A program made the translations under genes and the position numbers. The notes beneath the pieces were generated by a model. That model ran no database searches, was not told the origin of the DNA, and saw nothing but the letters and a program-made list of their open reading frames with translations. Positions 10,970-21,443 of a DNA stretch of 64,000 nucleotides are shown here, in pieces; the first letter of the stretch is position 1; each line of letters opens with the position of its first letter. The stretch is taken from positions 186,001-250,000 of the forward strand of contig NZ_LGAA01000003.1 of assembly GCF_001294465.1 (NCBI RefSeq). Direction: 5' to 3'. This stretch comes from Moellerella wisconsensis ATCC 35017. Its GTDB lineage: Bacteria > Pseudomonadota > Gammaproteobacteria > Enterobacterales > Enterobacteriaceae.

Positions 10970-12980
10970 GGGTTAACGTTACTACCACCGATGTTAAATC
11001 AATTAATTGTAATAATGTTGATGGCGGTTGATGAACCCAATGTGGGCAAAGCCGTTCAACATCTGCTAATACTTGCACTGCTTGTGCTAATGTCCAGTTA
11101 TTTTCGGAGTTATCTTGGACAATCGTTCTCGCTAACCATTCGGTAATTTGTAAATTAGTCACTGCCGCTTGCTGAGTAAGAAAATTAAGTAATCCGATTA
11201 ATAACTGCGATAAATTTTGTGTTCGCAGTGGTAACGATACCGCATGAATCGTTACTTTTCCATGAGATATCGTCGCTTCAATACCAAATCTTGCTAATTC
11301 ATCCTTGAAACGCTGAAAAACCTCAATTTCATCGGGATTAAGCGATAGTTTAAGAGGAATTAATAAAGGCTGAGGTTTTAATTTATCACCTTCTGCAGAT
11401 AGTTGAGCCATTTTTAATAAATATTCTGCTTGGCTTAAGGATAACAAACCAATCCCCAACGGAGACTCTATTAATGCAAAGTTTTTTGCATAAATTGTCA
11501 ATATTTTACCGAAAGTGTAATTTTTATCATTTTTCGCTACTTCAGTAGAAGTAACTGCATGTAAATTCAATGGCTTTTTAGCCGGGAACAGATCTTTTTT
11601 GTCACTTTCAGCGACCGGAATAGACATCAGTTGCTGATACAGTTGACCATTCTTCTTATCATATGGTTCTTTATCTACAAAAGATCTAGGTTTAGCAGAG
11701 TCCACTTGGGATTCTTCCAAGCGGGTTGGCCGCGGCTCGGCAGCGGGATAATGTTTAGATTTCACCTCTACGGCGTGATGATCCCCTGAAAACGATGAAA
11801 GCTTGTTTTCACTCGGGGAGTTGCTCACAAGTGTCGGCTGATTTGATGGCGTATTTTGGGCGGATCTCGATGTCGAAGATGTCGCCGAAGGTACTGATGT
11901 CGCAGAAAAACAATTCTGCCCCGCTGACGTTCGATTTTTCACTTCTGGTGCTACGCTAGAAAATGAATCAAATTCACCGCTGGTTGCCGCCTGCATCAGG
12001 GCCGTTTTTACCCCTTGATAAATAAAATCATGCACTAATCGCGCTTGATGAAAGCGGACTTCATGTTTAGCAGGATGAACATTCACATCTACTTGATGAG
12101 GATCGACTGTAAGATACAGCACATAGGCCGGTTGCTGATCGCCGTGTAATTGCCCTTCATAAGCTTGACGAATCGCATGATTAATCAACCTATCGCGCAT
12201 CATACGCCCATTCACATAGCAATATTGAATATCAGGAACCGGAGCCCCCACCGGCAAGGTAACCCATCCATTAATCGCCAAATCACCATGTTCCCACGCA
12301 ATCTCTAACGCCTGCTGCATAAAGTTCGCCCCACAAATTGAAGCTAAGCGACGCTCTTGCTGTGGTTTATCTTTCGCCGGCCGATATTGGCGAATAAGCT
12401 TACCGTTATGATTAAGATAAATAGCTATGTCTGGTCGCGCTAACGCAATACGACGAACAATCTCATCAATATGACCAAATTCTGTTTTTTCAGTCCGTAA
12501 AAACTTACGTCGCGCGGGAGTGTTATAAAATAGATCCAGAACTTCAACTGTTGTCCCGGTTGGGTGCGCTGCCGGCTTAATCGTGACTGACATATCTCGG
12601 CCTTCAGCATAGGATTGCCAAGCCTCAGGCTGAGTTTCTGTTTTCGAGGTTAAGGTCAGGCGAGAAACCGAACTAATACTGGCCAAGGCCTCACCGCGAA
12701 ACCCCATGCTAATAATCGCTTCAAGGTCATCTAAAGTGGCTATTTTACTGGTCGCATGGCGTGCTAAGGCTAATGTGAGTTCATCTTTAGTTATTCCACA
12801 GCCATTATCACGAATGCGGATCAGTTTTTCACCGCCGCGCTCTATATCAATGTCGATACGCGTAGCACCTGCATCAAGACTGTTCTCGATCAGCTCTTTG
12901 ACCACTGAAGCCGGTCGCTCTACGACTTCCCCTGCCGCAATCTGATTAGCCAATTGTGGCGAGAGTATTTTTATCGACAT
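10962..12980 (-). CDS. mutL: DNA mismatch repair protein MutL
   Basis: GHKL ATPase that links MutS mismatch recognition to MutH and UvrD. The N-terminal ATPase motifs are intact: [32 protein letters not shown] and the [16 protein letters not shown] segments (within the first ~330 residues). The C-terminal dimerisation domain begins around residue 480 ([17 protein letters not shown]). At 672 residues it is longer than E. coli MutL (615). The extra length is in the Ser/Thr/Lys-rich linker (about 335-475), which is variable in the family. UvrD, its helicase partner, is also in this window. Confidence 0.97.
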   Translation of the reverse strand: MSIKILSPQLANQIAAGEVVERPASVVKELIENSLDAGATRIDIDIERGGEKLIRIRDNGCGITKDELTLALARHATSKIATLDDLEAIISMGFRGEALASISSVSRLTLTSKTETQPEAWQSYAEGRDMSVTIKPAAHPTGTTVEVLDLFYNTPARRKFLRTEKTEFGHIDEIVRRIALARPDIAIYLNHNGKLIRQYRPAKDKPQQERRLASICGANFMQQALEIAWEHGDLAINGWVTLPVGAPVPDIQYCYVNGRMMRDRLINHAIRQAYEGQLHGDQQPAYVLYLTVDPHQVDVNVHPAKHEVRFHQARLVHDFIYQGVKTALMQAATSGEFDSFSSVAPEVKNRTSAGQNCFSATSVPSATSSTSRSAQNTPSNQPTLVSNSPSENKLSSFSGDHHAVEVKSKHYPAAEPRPTRLEESQVDSAKPRSFVDKEPYDKKNGQLYQQLMSIPVAESDKKDLFPAKKPLNLHAVTSTEVAKNDKNYTFGKILTIYAKNFALIESPLGIGLLSLSQAEYLLKMAQLSAEGDKLKPQPLLIPLKLSLNPDEIEVFQRFKDELARFGIEATISHGKVTIHAVSLPLRTQNLSQLLIGLLNFLTQQAAVTNLQITEWLARTIVQDNSENNWTLAQAVQVLADVERLCPHWVHQPPSTLLQLIDLTSVVVTLTHE

Positions 12981-12995
12981 TGATGCTCTCCGTAA

Positions 12996-14282
12996 TTACT
13001 GTGGTGCAGCCTGCAATGGATTCGCTAAAAAGTATTGGCGTAATCCTTGATGAATAGCTTCGGCAACTTTTTCCTGATAAGCCTCCGATTTAAGTAGCTG
13101 TTCTTCTGCGCTATTACTAATAAAGCCCGTTTCAACTAGAATCGATGGAATATCTGGCGAACGTAAAACGCCTAAGCTAGCATGCTCGGGCTGACGTTTA
13201 TGAATGTTCCCAACTTTTTGTAGCTGCTGAATAACTTTTATCGCTACATCATAGCCAACACGCTGTGAATGACCGAATTGTAGATCAAGTACCGCTTGGC
13301 TTAAATAAGGGTCGGCACCATTGGACAATGCATCGCCAGCACCGCCTAGCAGTTCTGATTGTTTCTCACGTTGTTCAATCCAACTCCCCAATTCGCTATT
13401 CGCTCGGCGATTAGATAATACCCATACAGAAGCACCACGCGCACTGCTGTTTGGCGCTGAATCGGCATGAATAGATACCAACATGTTCGCTCCTTGTTTA
13501 CGCGCGACTTCAGAGCGACCAGAGACAGAAATAAAATAATCACCGTCACGGGTCATCACCGGCTTAAACATAGGGTCTGCATTTAACTTTGCTTGCAGTT
13601 TCTTCGCTACACTTAGCGTCACGTCTTTCTCACGGTAACCTTTTTGCCCTAGCGCCCCGGGGTCTTTACCACCATGGCCTGCATCAATCGCCACCACAAC
13701 CTGCTTACTGCCTTTGGCGGCTGATTTATTTTTTACCGCAACAGGAACTGCTACCGCTGAATTCATTTTTAGCGGTTTTTCTGTCGCTACTACTGCATTT
13801 TGTTGGGTGGCTTGAGCACGTTGTTTAAACTGAGTATGAGAGGTACTATTACCCGCTTTTATGCTCAGAATGACTTGATATCCATTCCCCATTTGTTGCA
13901 GCGAAGCTTGCGTTTTAGCTGCTTTAGAGAGTTCCAAAACTAAACGTTTATGCTGACGATCGCCCGGTTTACTCGTACGTATTAATTTGACCAAATCACC
14001 CGTTGGCAGTTTCATCGGCAGACCGCTGATTTCTGCCGATTGTTTTACATCCACCACCAACCGTTCCGGTGAATGTAAGGCAAAGAAACGATAATCAGGT
14101 TTACCCTCAGAAAATGATAACGTCACTTTAGCCTCTGAAGGACTATTGCTAACCTGAATATTCGATAACTGAGCCGCGTTAACCGAAAAGCTCGCCGTAG
14201 CAAAAAGTGCAATAAATGTTATCAGTACTAATAATGCACGATGCCATCCCTTGGCCATTTTTATCATTAAAGCATTAATCAT
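12996..14282 (-). CDS. amiB: N-acetylmuramoyl-L-alanine amidase AmiB
   Basis: Zinc amidase that cleaves septal peptidoglycan during daughter-cell separation, activated by EnvC/FtsX in E. coli. A signal peptide (about residues 1-36, ending SVNAA) is followed by an AMIN septal-localisation domain ([19 protein letters not shown]). A low-complexity linker leads to the Amidase_3 domain: [15 protein letters not shown] (zinc His), [30 protein letters not shown] and [10 protein letters not shown] with the catalytic Glu. No LysM domain at the C-terminus. 428 residues against 445 in E. coli. It is packed between tsaE and mutL. Confidence 0.97.
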   Translation of the reverse strand: MINALMIKMAKGWHRALLVLITFIALFATASFSVNAAQLSNIQVSNSPSEAKVTLSFSEGKPDYRFFALHSPERLVVDVKQSAEISGLPMKLPTGDLVKLIRTSKPGDRQHKRLVLELSKAAKTQASLQQMGNGYQVILSIKAGNSTSHTQFKQRAQATQQNAVVATEKPLKMNSAVAVPVAVKNKSAAKGSKQVVVAIDAGHGGKDPGALGQKGYREKDVTLSVAKKLQAKLNADPMFKPVMTRDGDYFISVSGRSEVARKQGANMLVSIHADSAPNSSARGASVWVLSNRRANSELGSWIEQREKQSELLGGAGDALSNGADPYLSQAVLDLQFGHSQRVGYDVAIKVIQQLQKVGNIHKRQPEHASLGVLRSPDIPSILVETGFISNSAEEQLLKSEAYQEKVAEAIHQGLRQYFLANPLQAAPQ

Positions 14283-14295
14283 GAGCGGTATATCC

Positions 14296-14760
14296 TCAGA
14301 TAACAGACAAATTATCTAACAAAAACTCTCCATTTTTAGACTGAGCAACAAAATGTGCCTGACGGCCTTCATCTTGATAAGTCAACGTCAACGTTAGATC
14401 TGCTGGAGGTAAAAAGCCTTCACCTTGTTGTGGCCATTCGACCAAACAAATTGACTCTGGCGTAAAATAATCGCGGATCCCCATAAATTCTAGCTCTTCA
14501 GGATCAGCTAAACGATAGAGATCAAAATGATAAACTTGTCTGTCGGGTAAAGAATAAGGCTCGACCAACGTATAAGTTGGGCTCTTAACATGGCCTTGAT
14601 GGCCTAAAGCCTGTAAAAAACCACGGCTAAACGTCGTTTTTCCTGCGCCTAAGTCACCATACAGATAAAGCACTAAACCTTGCTGACAAGCATTGGCTAC
14701 TGCGCGCCCTAGTGCTACGGTTGCGGAGTCATTCGCCAGTGATAATTCACGTTCTTTCAT
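14296..14760 (-). CDS. tsaE: tRNA threonylcarbamoyladenosine biosynthesis ATPase TsaE
   Basis: Essential P-loop ATPase that works with TsaD and TsaB to place t6A at position 37 of ANN-decoding tRNAs. Walker A is [13 protein letters not shown] (about residue 37). The family signature [10 protein letters not shown] and [15 protein letters not shown] follow. 154 residues against 153. It starts the minus-strand tsaE-amiB-mutL-miaA run; amiB follows after 13 bases. In E. coli nnr (yjeF) precedes tsaE in the operon. Here only 163 bases separate tsaE from the divergent queG, so nnr is absent from this locus. Confidence 0.97.
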   Translation of the reverse strand: MKERELSLANDSATVALGRAVANACQQGLVLYLYGDLGAGKTTFSRGFLQALGHQGHVKSPTYTLVEPYSLPDRQVYHFDLYRLADPEELEFMGIRDYFTPESICLVEWPQQGEGFLPPADLTLTLTYQDEGRQAHFVAQSKNGEFLLDNLSVI

Positions 14761-14923
14761 GAGATCTTCTGCTAAATTACGGGGAAAATAAAATTATTGA
14801 TCAGCTTATCATAACTCAATAAGCAGTAATGAGAACTGATTGCAGTTTAGCATTAATTTTCATCATGCTGCGCGCATGATACACTTCGCGATCGGACAAC
14901 TCTCATCATTTACCTAATCTGAT

Positions 14924-16081
14924 ATGGCTATACAACTCGACCTTAATCTGCTGGCACAGCAAATCAAACAATGGGGAACCGATGTCGGTTTCCAGCAAAT
15001 AGGCATCTGTGATACCGACCTAACTGCCGAAGAACCCAAATTACAGCAATGGTTGGATAAGCAATATCAGGGCGAAATGGACTGGATGGCACGCCATGGA
15101 ATGATGCGCGCTCGTCCACATGAACTCCTGCCTGGAACATTGCGGGTGATCAGCGTACGTATGAATTATTTACCCGCAAAGGCATCGTTCGCCAGTACGT
15201 TAAGCAACCCTAATTTGGCCTATATCAGTCGCTATGCACTAGGACGAGATTATCATAAGTTATTACGCCAACGCTTAAAAAAACTCGGTGATCGAATAAA
15301 AGAATATTGTCAGGATTTTAACTATCAAGACGAAATTAACTTTCGTCCTTTTGTTGATTCCGCGCCGATATTAGAACGCCCATTAGCGGCCAAAGCGGGA
15401 TTAGGCTGGGTAGGCAAACATTCGTTGATCCTCAATCGTGAAGCTGGATCTTGGTTTTTTTTGGGTGAACTATTGATCAACCTTCCGCTACCGGTGGATC
15501 AACCTGTTGAAGAACAATGTGGCCGTTGTGTCGCATGTATGACAACCTGCCCGACTGGCGCAATTGTTGCACCTTATACTGTAGATGCGCGCCGCTGTAT
15601 TTCGTATTTAACCATTGAACTTGAAGGTGCTATCCCCGAAGAATTCCGCCCTTTAATGGGAAATCGTATTTATGGCTGTGATGACTGCCAATTAATTTGT
15701 CCATGGAATCGTTTTTCCCAACTTACTGATGAAGAAGATTTTAGCCCGAGACGCGCTTTACACACTCCAGAACTGCTCGATCTTTTTAGTTGGAATGAAG
15801 AAAAATTCTTACGTATCACAGAAGGCTCGGCGATTAGGCGTATTGGTTATCTGCGTTGGCTGAGAAATATCAGTGTAGCTTTAGGAAATGCGCCTTATCA
15901 AGACTCGATTATCTTAGCTTTACAAGAAAAACGGGGAATTGACGCTATGCTAGATGAACATTTAGAGTGGGCGATTAGCCAGCAGCGCCAGCGAAGAGAA
16001 GAAAACGCAGTAAATATACAGACTTCACAACAAAAACGTCTTGTACGTGCGATATCTAAAGGTTTACCTCGAGATGCTTAA
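14924..16081 (+). CDS. queG: Epoxyqueuosine reductase QueG
   Basis: Cobalamin- and iron-sulfur-dependent enzyme that reduces epoxyqueuosine to queuosine in tRNA, the last step of Q34 synthesis. Two ferredoxin-like clusters are visible: CGRCVACMTTCPTGAI and CDDCQLICPWNRF. RPFVDSAPILERPLAAKAGLGWVGKHS is the catalytic region. 385 residues against 379 in E. coli, with a few extra residues near 120 (DFNYQDEI). Divergent from tsaE. The spacer downstream (16082-16912) carries DnaA boxes. Confidence 0.96.
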   Translation: MAIQLDLNLLAQQIKQWGTDVGFQQIGICDTDLTAEEPKLQQWLDKQYQGEMDWMARHGMMRARPHELLPGTLRVISVRMNYLPAKASFASTLSNPNLAYISRYALGRDYHKLLRQRLKKLGDRIKEYCQDFNYQDEINFRPFVDSAPILERPLAAKAGLGWVGKHSLILNREAGSWFFLGELLINLPLPVDQPVEEQCGRCVACMTTCPTGAIVAPYTVDARRCISYLTIELEGAIPEEFRPLMGNRIYGCDDCQLICPWNRFSQLTDEEDFSPRRALHTPELLDLFSWNEEKFLRITEGSAIRRIGYLRWLRNISVALGNAPYQDSIILALQEKRGIDAMLDEHLEWAISQQRQRREENAVNIQTSQQKRLVRAISKGLPRDA

Positions 16082-16125
16082 ATTTTGTTATATTATTTAT
16101 GCTTAGAATAACCTGAATTCATTAT

Positions 16126-16134
16126 TGTGAATAA
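16126..16134 (-). promoter_or_regulatory. DnaA box TTATTCACA
   Basis: Exact match to TTATNCACA on the minus strand, 45 bases past the queG stop; leftmost of three same-orientation boxes in the datA-like spacer. Confidence 0.55.
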
Positions 16135-16287
16135 AATAAAAATCCTTTATCTGACAATGAATAAAAAATTTTCAAGTCTATCTACACACAATTTAGAAAA
16201 ATAAATTATTGGTTATTTTTCAAATAGTTGAAAATAATATTAATTTAACAACAAATTAAAGCTAAGATATTCATAGGAAACCCATGC

Positions 16288-16296
16288 TGTGGATAA
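16288..16296 (-). promoter_or_regulatory. DnaA box TTATCCACA
   Basis: Perfect R1-type high-affinity DnaA box on the minus strand, 57 bases from the next identical box in the same orientation. Confidence 0.7.
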
Positions 16297-16352
16297 GTCT
16301 GTGCAGGAACCGGAAAAAGTCACGTTATAAACCCAGCTTGTCCCAATTGATC

Positions 16353-16361
16353 TGTGGATAA
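16353..16361 (-). promoter_or_regulatory. DnaA box TTATCCACA
   Basis: Second perfect R1-type box on the minus strand in the queG/tRNA-Gly spacer. Confidence 0.7.
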
Positions 16362-16827
16362 CTTTGTTTGATGATTTTTCAATTACTCGTTTGCTTTGCT
16401 GCCAAAATTTAGCTTAAAACGAATGAAAAAAACGTATTTTTTAAAATAACTCACCGTAAAGTTAACTAATTAGCTATTTATTAACTTCTGACGATTATTA
16501 ATTAACGTCTAACGATAGTTATTTACCACATGATTTTAATGATGGGCTTAAAAATAATATCCCTCTTTCCGAGGGGAGCGTATTCTATGGCTAGCCTACT
16601 CCGAATGCAAGTGAAAACCGTAAATTAATCAAAAAAGATCGGCTGATCGTCGGTGGATCATTTTCAGACTTAGGGCAATAAAAATTAGCATCGATAGATA
16701 ATCTCAGTCACTTAGCCCACAAATAGCCTAATTAAACCTTGTGCCATCACCTGAAATACACTGGAAGAGCCTGTTAGTCTGCGATATCTTAGCTTCATAA
16801 TTAACGATATTTGAATAATCTTATACG

Positions 16828-16871
16828 CGATAGTACATGATGCACGATAGTACATGGAGCTAACACGATAG
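16828..16871. repeat. 17-bp-period direct repeat upstream of ycdX-like gene
   Basis: CGATAGTACATG occurs at 16828-16839 and again at 16845-16856, exactly 17 bases apart. A truncated CGATAG follows at 16866-16871. The block ends about 40 bases before the phosphatase gene, a suitable place for operator half-sites. No known regulator motif was recognised. Confidence 0.5.
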
Positions 16872-16912
16872 CGTACACCCACCGCATACCAACAAGAGAG
16901 AGCTTACTCTAT

Positions 16913-17677
16913 ATGTCTATATCTATGTGTAACAACACAATATATCCTGTTGATATTCATGCCCATACCGTGGCAAGTACCCACGCTTACAGCACAATAA
17001 TGGACTATTTCACCGTTGCGAAGCAAAAAGGGATCAAACTCTTTGCGATTACCGATCACGGTCCAGAGATGGCCGATGCTCCTCATCCTTGGCATTTTAT
17101 GAACATGCCGGTGATCCCAAGGATTATTGATGGCGTCGGGTTACTGTACGGTATCGAAGCAAATATTAAAAATCTACAAGGTGAAACCGACTGTAATGAG
17201 CAGATGACTAAACGCCTCGATATCGTGCTGGCCGGATTTCACGAGCCAGTACTACCGCCACAAAGCCAAGCAGACAATACCACCGCAATGATAGCTACTA
17301 TTGCTAGCGGTAATGTTCAAATTATCACCCACCCGGGAAATCCAAAATATCCAATATATATCAATGAAGTAGCTAAATATGCAGCACAGCACAATGTGGC
17401 ATTAGAAATGAATAACTCTTCTTTTTTACATTCAAGAGTAGGTAGTGCAGAAAATTGTATTAAGGTTGCGACCGCAGTACGTGATGCTGGGGGTTGGGTT
17501 GCATTAGGCTCGGATTCCCATGTCGCTTATGCGCTTGGCGGATTTGATAAAGTACTAAAGGTACTGGCCGAGATAAACTTCCCACCAGAACGGATTTTAA
17601 ATGCTACACCACGCAGATTACTGGATTTTCTCGAATCACATGGCAAACCACCCATTACTGAGTTTGCTGATTTTTAA
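16913..17677 (+). CDS. ycdX: PHP-domain phosphatase, YcdX family
   Basis: Trinuclear-zinc PHP-family phosphatase like E. coli YcdX, which has been linked to swarming motility. Metal-ligand motifs are in order: [38 protein letters not shown] and GSDSHVA. The C-terminal [15 protein letters not shown] also matches YcdX. 254 residues against 245; the extra residues are at the N-terminus, so translation may begin a few codons later (for example the ATG at 16925). In E. coli ycdX is at another map position; here it sits alone between the datA-like spacer and the tRNA-Gly cluster, suggesting transposition of a single gene into this site. Confidence 0.92.
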   Translation: MSISMCNNTIYPVDIHAHTVASTHAYSTIMDYFTVAKQKGIKLFAITDHGPEMADAPHPWHFMNMPVIPRIIDGVGLLYGIEANIKNLQGETDCNEQMTKRLDIVLAGFHEPVLPPQSQADNTTAMIATIASGNVQIITHPGNPKYPIYINEVAKYAAQHNVALEMNNSSFLHSRVGSAENCIKVATAVRDAGGWVALGSDSHVAYALGGFDKVLKVLAEINFPPERILNATPRRLLDFLESHGKPPITEFADF

Positions 17678-17892
17678 TCTTGAATTTAATGTTTGCGAGC
17701 ATCACCGTATATTGATTGAAAGCCGGGCTTATTCATACAAGAAGCCCAATATACTGCTCGCTTAATTTTAAGTAGCATTGAAGATGATAAAGAAATTATC
17801 ATGATAGCTAACGGGGATGTAAATTGACTTTATTTATTTTTAAACTGAATTGAATTATTTTGAAGGGATAAATAAGAATACGACATTAAGAT

Positions 17893-17968
<76 letters not shown>

Positions 17969-18004
17969 ATCACAGAAGGATTCAGAACTAAAACGCTATA
18001 AAAT

Positions 18005-18080
<76 letters not shown>

Positions 18081-18153
18081 ATCACGGAAACGTCTTAGAC
18101 TAAATTTACTAATTTATCTGTTCATTTAGAACAAATACGTTGGAACTTAAAAT

Positions 18154-18229
<76 letters not shown>

Positions 18230-18310
18230 ATCATATTTTAATATCCTGCTGAAAAAAGCTTACTTTTCAGCTACCGAACAAACAAAAAACTTCACCGGTA
18301 TGGGGAGCGC

Positions 18311-18338
18311 ATTATACGAAAAATATGCCGGCAGGCAA
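18311..18338 (-). promoter_or_regulatory. Promoter of the tRNA-Gly operon
   Basis: On the minus strand: -35 TTGCCT (18338-18333), 16-base spacer, perfect -10 TATAAT (18316-18311), then a GC-rich discriminator GCGCTCCCC. This is the layout of a stringently controlled stable-RNA promoter. Confidence 0.8.
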
Positions 18339-18449
18339 GCCCATTTTGGCAATTTTTTTATTTTTTTGTCTAAATGATGATTAAATCGTCAACTTGGAGG
18401 TTTAATCATCATTTATCAAACTCTTTTTATATCAACACATTAACATTTA

Positions 18450-18995
18450 TTACAATTTAATAAATGTTTCTCGATAGTAGACTAATTCAGCAATTGATTC
18501 ACGAATATCATCAAGTGCTTGATGGGTATTTTTTTTACTAAACCCGGTCAATATCTCAGGCTTCCACCGGCGAGCAAGTTCTTTTAAACTACTTACATCA
18601 AGGTAGCGATAATGAAAATATTTTTCCAATTCAGGCATATAGCGAAATAAGAAACGACGATCTTGCCCAACACTGTTACCACAAATTGGAGATACGCCGG
18701 CGGGAACCCACTGCTGTAAAAATTTAATAGTGGCTAACTCGGCTTCACGATCCCCTATTGCACTGTTCTTAACGCGCTCAACCAGCCCGCTACCAGTATG
18801 GGTCTTTACATTCCATTCATCCATCAACGCTAGTTGCTCAGCAGATTGATGAACTGCAATTACTGGACCTTCAGCCAGAATATTTAGCTGACTATCGGTC
18901 ACTATTGTGGCAATTTCAATAATACGATCACGTTCTGGGTCTAATCCGGTCATTTCCAGATCGATCCAAATTAAATTGTTCTCATTTTTGTGCAT
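18450..18995 (-). CDS. orn: Oligoribonuclease
   Basis: DEDDh-family 3'-5' exoribonuclease that degrades RNA dinucleotides, including pGpG from c-di-GMP turnover. Catalytic motifs: Exo [16 protein letters not shown], Exo [13 protein letters not shown], Exo [14 protein letters not shown] start at the ATG at 18995: it has AGGA seven bases upstream and gives 181 residues, the E. coli length. An ATG six codons further upstream is in frame but would add residues not present in E. coli. Divergent from rsgA, as in E. coli. Confidence 0.97.
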   Translation of the reverse strand: MHKNENNLIWIDLEMTGLDPERDRIIEIATIVTDSQLNILAEGPVIAVHQSAEQLALMDEWNVKTHTGSGLVERVKNSAIGDREAELATIKFLQQWVPAGVSPICGNSVGQDRRFLFRYMPELEKYFHYRYLDVSSLKELARRWKPEILTGFSKKNTHQALDDIRESIAELVYYRETFIKL

Positions 18996-19132
18996 GATAT
19001 ATCCTAACTTCACTCAGGCTAGTTTAGTGTATGATAACGCTTTTAATATCGCTCTGCGATAAGCCAAGAAGCGAATCAACTCAACCAATAATTTATTCAA
19101 CAATATTTATTCAACAATAGAAGAGAGATCAG

Positions 19133-20185
19133 GTGGCTAAACAGAAACTGTCAAAAGGCCAGCAGCGCCGAGTGCAGGCCAACCATCAACGTCGATTAAA
19201 GAAACCGAAGAATATCGAGATTGATGATAACCAACTCGGTGAAGCACAGGAAGGACTGGTTATTAGTCGTTTCGGGCAACACGCTGATATTGAGGCAGAA
19301 GATGGTAGCATACAGCGTTGTAACCTGCGCCGAACAATTTCATCGTTAGTGACTGGTGACCGCGTTGTCTGGCGCCCAGCATTGCAAGTACAAGAAGATC
19401 GTCGCGCCTATGGCGTCGTCGAAGCTGTCCATGAACGTCATTCCGTTTTAACTCGCCCAGATTATTATGATGGGTTAAAACCTATTGCCGCCAATATCGA
19501 CCAAATTGTTATTGTGTCAGCAATTTTACCCGAATTATCGTTAAATATCATCGATCGCTATCTCGTTGCCTGTGAAACGTTAAATGTCGAGCCGATTATT
19601 GTGCTCAACAAAATTGACTTATTAGACGCAGAAAATCGTCAATGGGTTGGCGACTTAATGGATATTTATCGAGAAATTGGCTATCAAGTTATCGAGGTTT
19701 CTGGCCATACTGGCGAAGGAATGGAAGCACTCACTAACACATTAGTAGATAAAATATCGGTTTTTGTCGGTCAATCTGGTGTCGGTAAATCAAGTTTACT
19801 CAATACACTGCTGCCCCAAAATGAGAAACCAATTGTGGTCAATGATGTCTCTGATAATTCAGGATTAGGCCAACATACGACGACCACTGCGCGTTTATAT
19901 CACTTTACGCAAGGTGGCCAGGTTATAGATTCACCGGGAGTGCGTGAATTTGGGTTATGGCACTTAACGACGGAACAAGTTACCAAAGGATTTGTCGAAT
20001 TTAGAGATTATCTGGGCAGTTGTAAATTCCGTGACTGTAAACATCTTGACGATCCAGGCTGTGCTATTCAGTTAGCGGTGGAACAAGAGAAAATTTCTGA
20101 ATCACGCTTTGAAAACTATCATCGAATACTCGAAAGTATGGAAGCTGTTAAGCCACGCCGTAACTTCACCAGTACCGAGAAGTAA
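19133..20185 (+). CDS. rsgA: Small-subunit biogenesis GTPase RsgA
   Basis: Circularly permuted GTPase that assists late 30S maturation. An N-terminal basic segment and OB fold are followed by permuted G motifs: G4 NKIDLL first, then G1 [12 protein letters not shown], then G3 [11 protein letters not shown]. The C-terminal zinc finger has [17 protein letters not shown] start at 19133 with an upstream GAGAG; 350 residues, same length as E. coli. Followed by a hairpin terminator. Confidence 0.97.
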   Translation: MAKQKLSKGQQRRVQANHQRRLKKPKNIEIDDNQLGEAQEGLVISRFGQHADIEAEDGSIQRCNLRRTISSLVTGDRVVWRPALQVQEDRRAYGVVEAVHERHSVLTRPDYYDGLKPIAANIDQIVIVSAILPELSLNIIDRYLVACETLNVEPIIVLNKIDLLDAENRQWVGDLMDIYREIGYQVIEVSGHTGEGMEALTNTLVDKISVFVGQSGVGKSSLLNTLLPQNEKPIVVNDVSDNSGLGQHTTTTARLYHFTQGGQVIDSPGVREFGLWHLTTEQVTKGFVEFRDYLGSCKFRDCKHLDDPGCAIQLAVEQEKISESRFENYHRILESMEAVKPRRNFTSTEK

Positions 20186-20501
20186 TTCATTTAAAAATAG
20201 CCAGTTAAATTAGAGGGTTATCTTAATTATTTACGACTGGAATAGTTATAAGCAAAGTAGGTAAGTAATCACTACATTTTAAGCCAATGACTTAGAATAA
20301 AGATAAGTGTTACTCTGAAATTAGCCATAAACAGTAAACTTGTTATTGAAACTAGCCCCGACAACTGGTGTTATTGTCATAGCGATAACATCAGTTTTTA
20401 TATGATAATTTAGATTATTTAAACACCATAGCCTAATACCGAAAGCGCAGGTACAATGTGTGCCTTTTTCCTAATTTCCATCCTAATTATCTGAGGTTAA
20501 C
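20186..20501 (+). other. rsgA-psd intergenic region
   Basis: This 316-base gap holds the rsgA terminator (20363-20400) and, between it and the GTG of psd, about 100 bases that presumably carry the psd promoter. No ORF is supported. Confidence 0.5.
20363..20401 (+). terminator. Terminator downstream of rsgA
   Basis: AACTGGTGTTAT (20363-20374) pairs with ATAACATCAGTT (20385-20396): 12 bp with one G-T wobble and a 10-base loop. TTTAT follows. Confidence 0.7.
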
Positions 20502-21413
20502 GTGCTGGACAAATTGAAGATACGCTTACAGTATTTATTACCAAAACAAGGACTTACTAGCTTAGCTGGCTGGTTCGCGAGTAAACATGCAGGAAGCATC
20601 ACTCAATTAGCGATCAAACTGTTTGCCAAAGTTTATAAAGTTGACATGAAGGAAGCGCAAAACAGTGAATTTAGCGCCTATCGCAGCTTTAATGAGTTCT
20701 TTGTTCGTCCGTTAAAATCCGACGTAAGACCCATTATCGCCGGTGAAAATACATTAGCCCAGCCTGCCGATGGCGCAGTTAGCCAATTTGGTCGCATTAA
20801 TGACGATCAAATTTTTCAGGCCAAAGGTCATTATTACAGTACTGAAGCTTTGTTAGCGGGTAATTACTCACTAGCTGAGCATTTCCGTGGCGGTGAGTTT
20901 ATTACCACCTATCTTTCACCTCGCGACTATCACCGAGTCCATATGCCTTGTGATGGTGTATTGACTGAAATGATTTATGTTCCGGGAGATCTCTTTTCAG
21001 TTAATCCGCTCACTGCCGCTAATGTTCCCAATTTATTTGCCCGTAATGAACGACTAATTTGTGTCTTTAATACTGAATTTGGTCGAATGGTACAAATCTT
21101 AGTCGGCGCAACTATTGTAGGCAGTATTGAAACCGTATGGAGTGGCTGTGTGAATAATACCCGCGAAGGAATTATTCAACGCTGGGTTTATCCAGAAAAA
21201 GGTGCTGAAGATGCTGTTTGCCTGAAAAAAGGACAAGAGATGGGACGCTTTAAATTAGGCTCGACCGTCATTAACCTATTTGAAGCAGATAAGATTGTCT
21301 TTAATTCCGCATTAATGCCCGGTTATGCCACTCGTATGGGGGAATTATTAGCTGAAGCTAAGCATCCCAAAGCTCAAACTGAGTTTGAAGCCGCTGAACC
21401 GGCCCACGAATAA
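20502..21413 (+). CDS. psd: Phosphatidylserine decarboxylase proenzyme
   Basis: Pyruvoyl-dependent inner-membrane enzyme that makes phosphatidylethanolamine from phosphatidylserine. The self-cleavage site LGST is at residues 252-255, with the predicted cut between Gly253 and Ser254, the same numbering as E. coli. The region [16 protein letters not shown] carries conserved residues of the decarboxylase. GTG start at 20502, with GAGG upstream. 303 residues; E. coli has a longer C-terminal tail (322). The mscM gene begins 30 bases downstream, the psd-mscM pair being conserved. Confidence 0.97.
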   Translation: MLDKLKIRLQYLLPKQGLTSLAGWFASKHAGSITQLAIKLFAKVYKVDMKEAQNSEFSAYRSFNEFFVRPLKSDVRPIIAGENTLAQPADGAVSQFGRINDDQIFQAKGHYYSTEALLAGNYSLAEHFRGGEFITTYLSPRDYHRVHMPCDGVLTEMIYVPGDLFSVNPLTAANVPNLFARNERLICVFNTEFGRMVQILVGATIVGSIETVWSGCVNNTREGIIQRWVYPEKGAEDAVCLKKGQEMGRFKLGSTVINLFEADKIVFNSALMPGYATRMGELLAEAKHPKAQTEFEAAEPAHE

Positions 21414-21443
21414 TCTGGTTAATTTGTCAAGGAGCTCCTTATT

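Larger units (their letters stand above)
16082..16912. other. datA-like DnaA-box spacer
   Basis: An 831-base, strongly AT-rich stretch with no supportable ORF. It contains three matches to the DnaA box TTATNCACA, all reading on the minus strand: TTATTCACA at 16126-16134, TTATCCACA at 16288-16296 and TTATCCACA at 16353-16361. Weaker 7/9 boxes are at 16178-16186 and 16522-16530 (plus strand). In E. coli the DnaA-titration and DnaA-ATP-hydrolysis locus datA lies in the spacer between queG and the glyVXY tRNA genes; this is the same position. I did not find a clean IHF consensus. Role is inferred. Confidence 0.6.
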
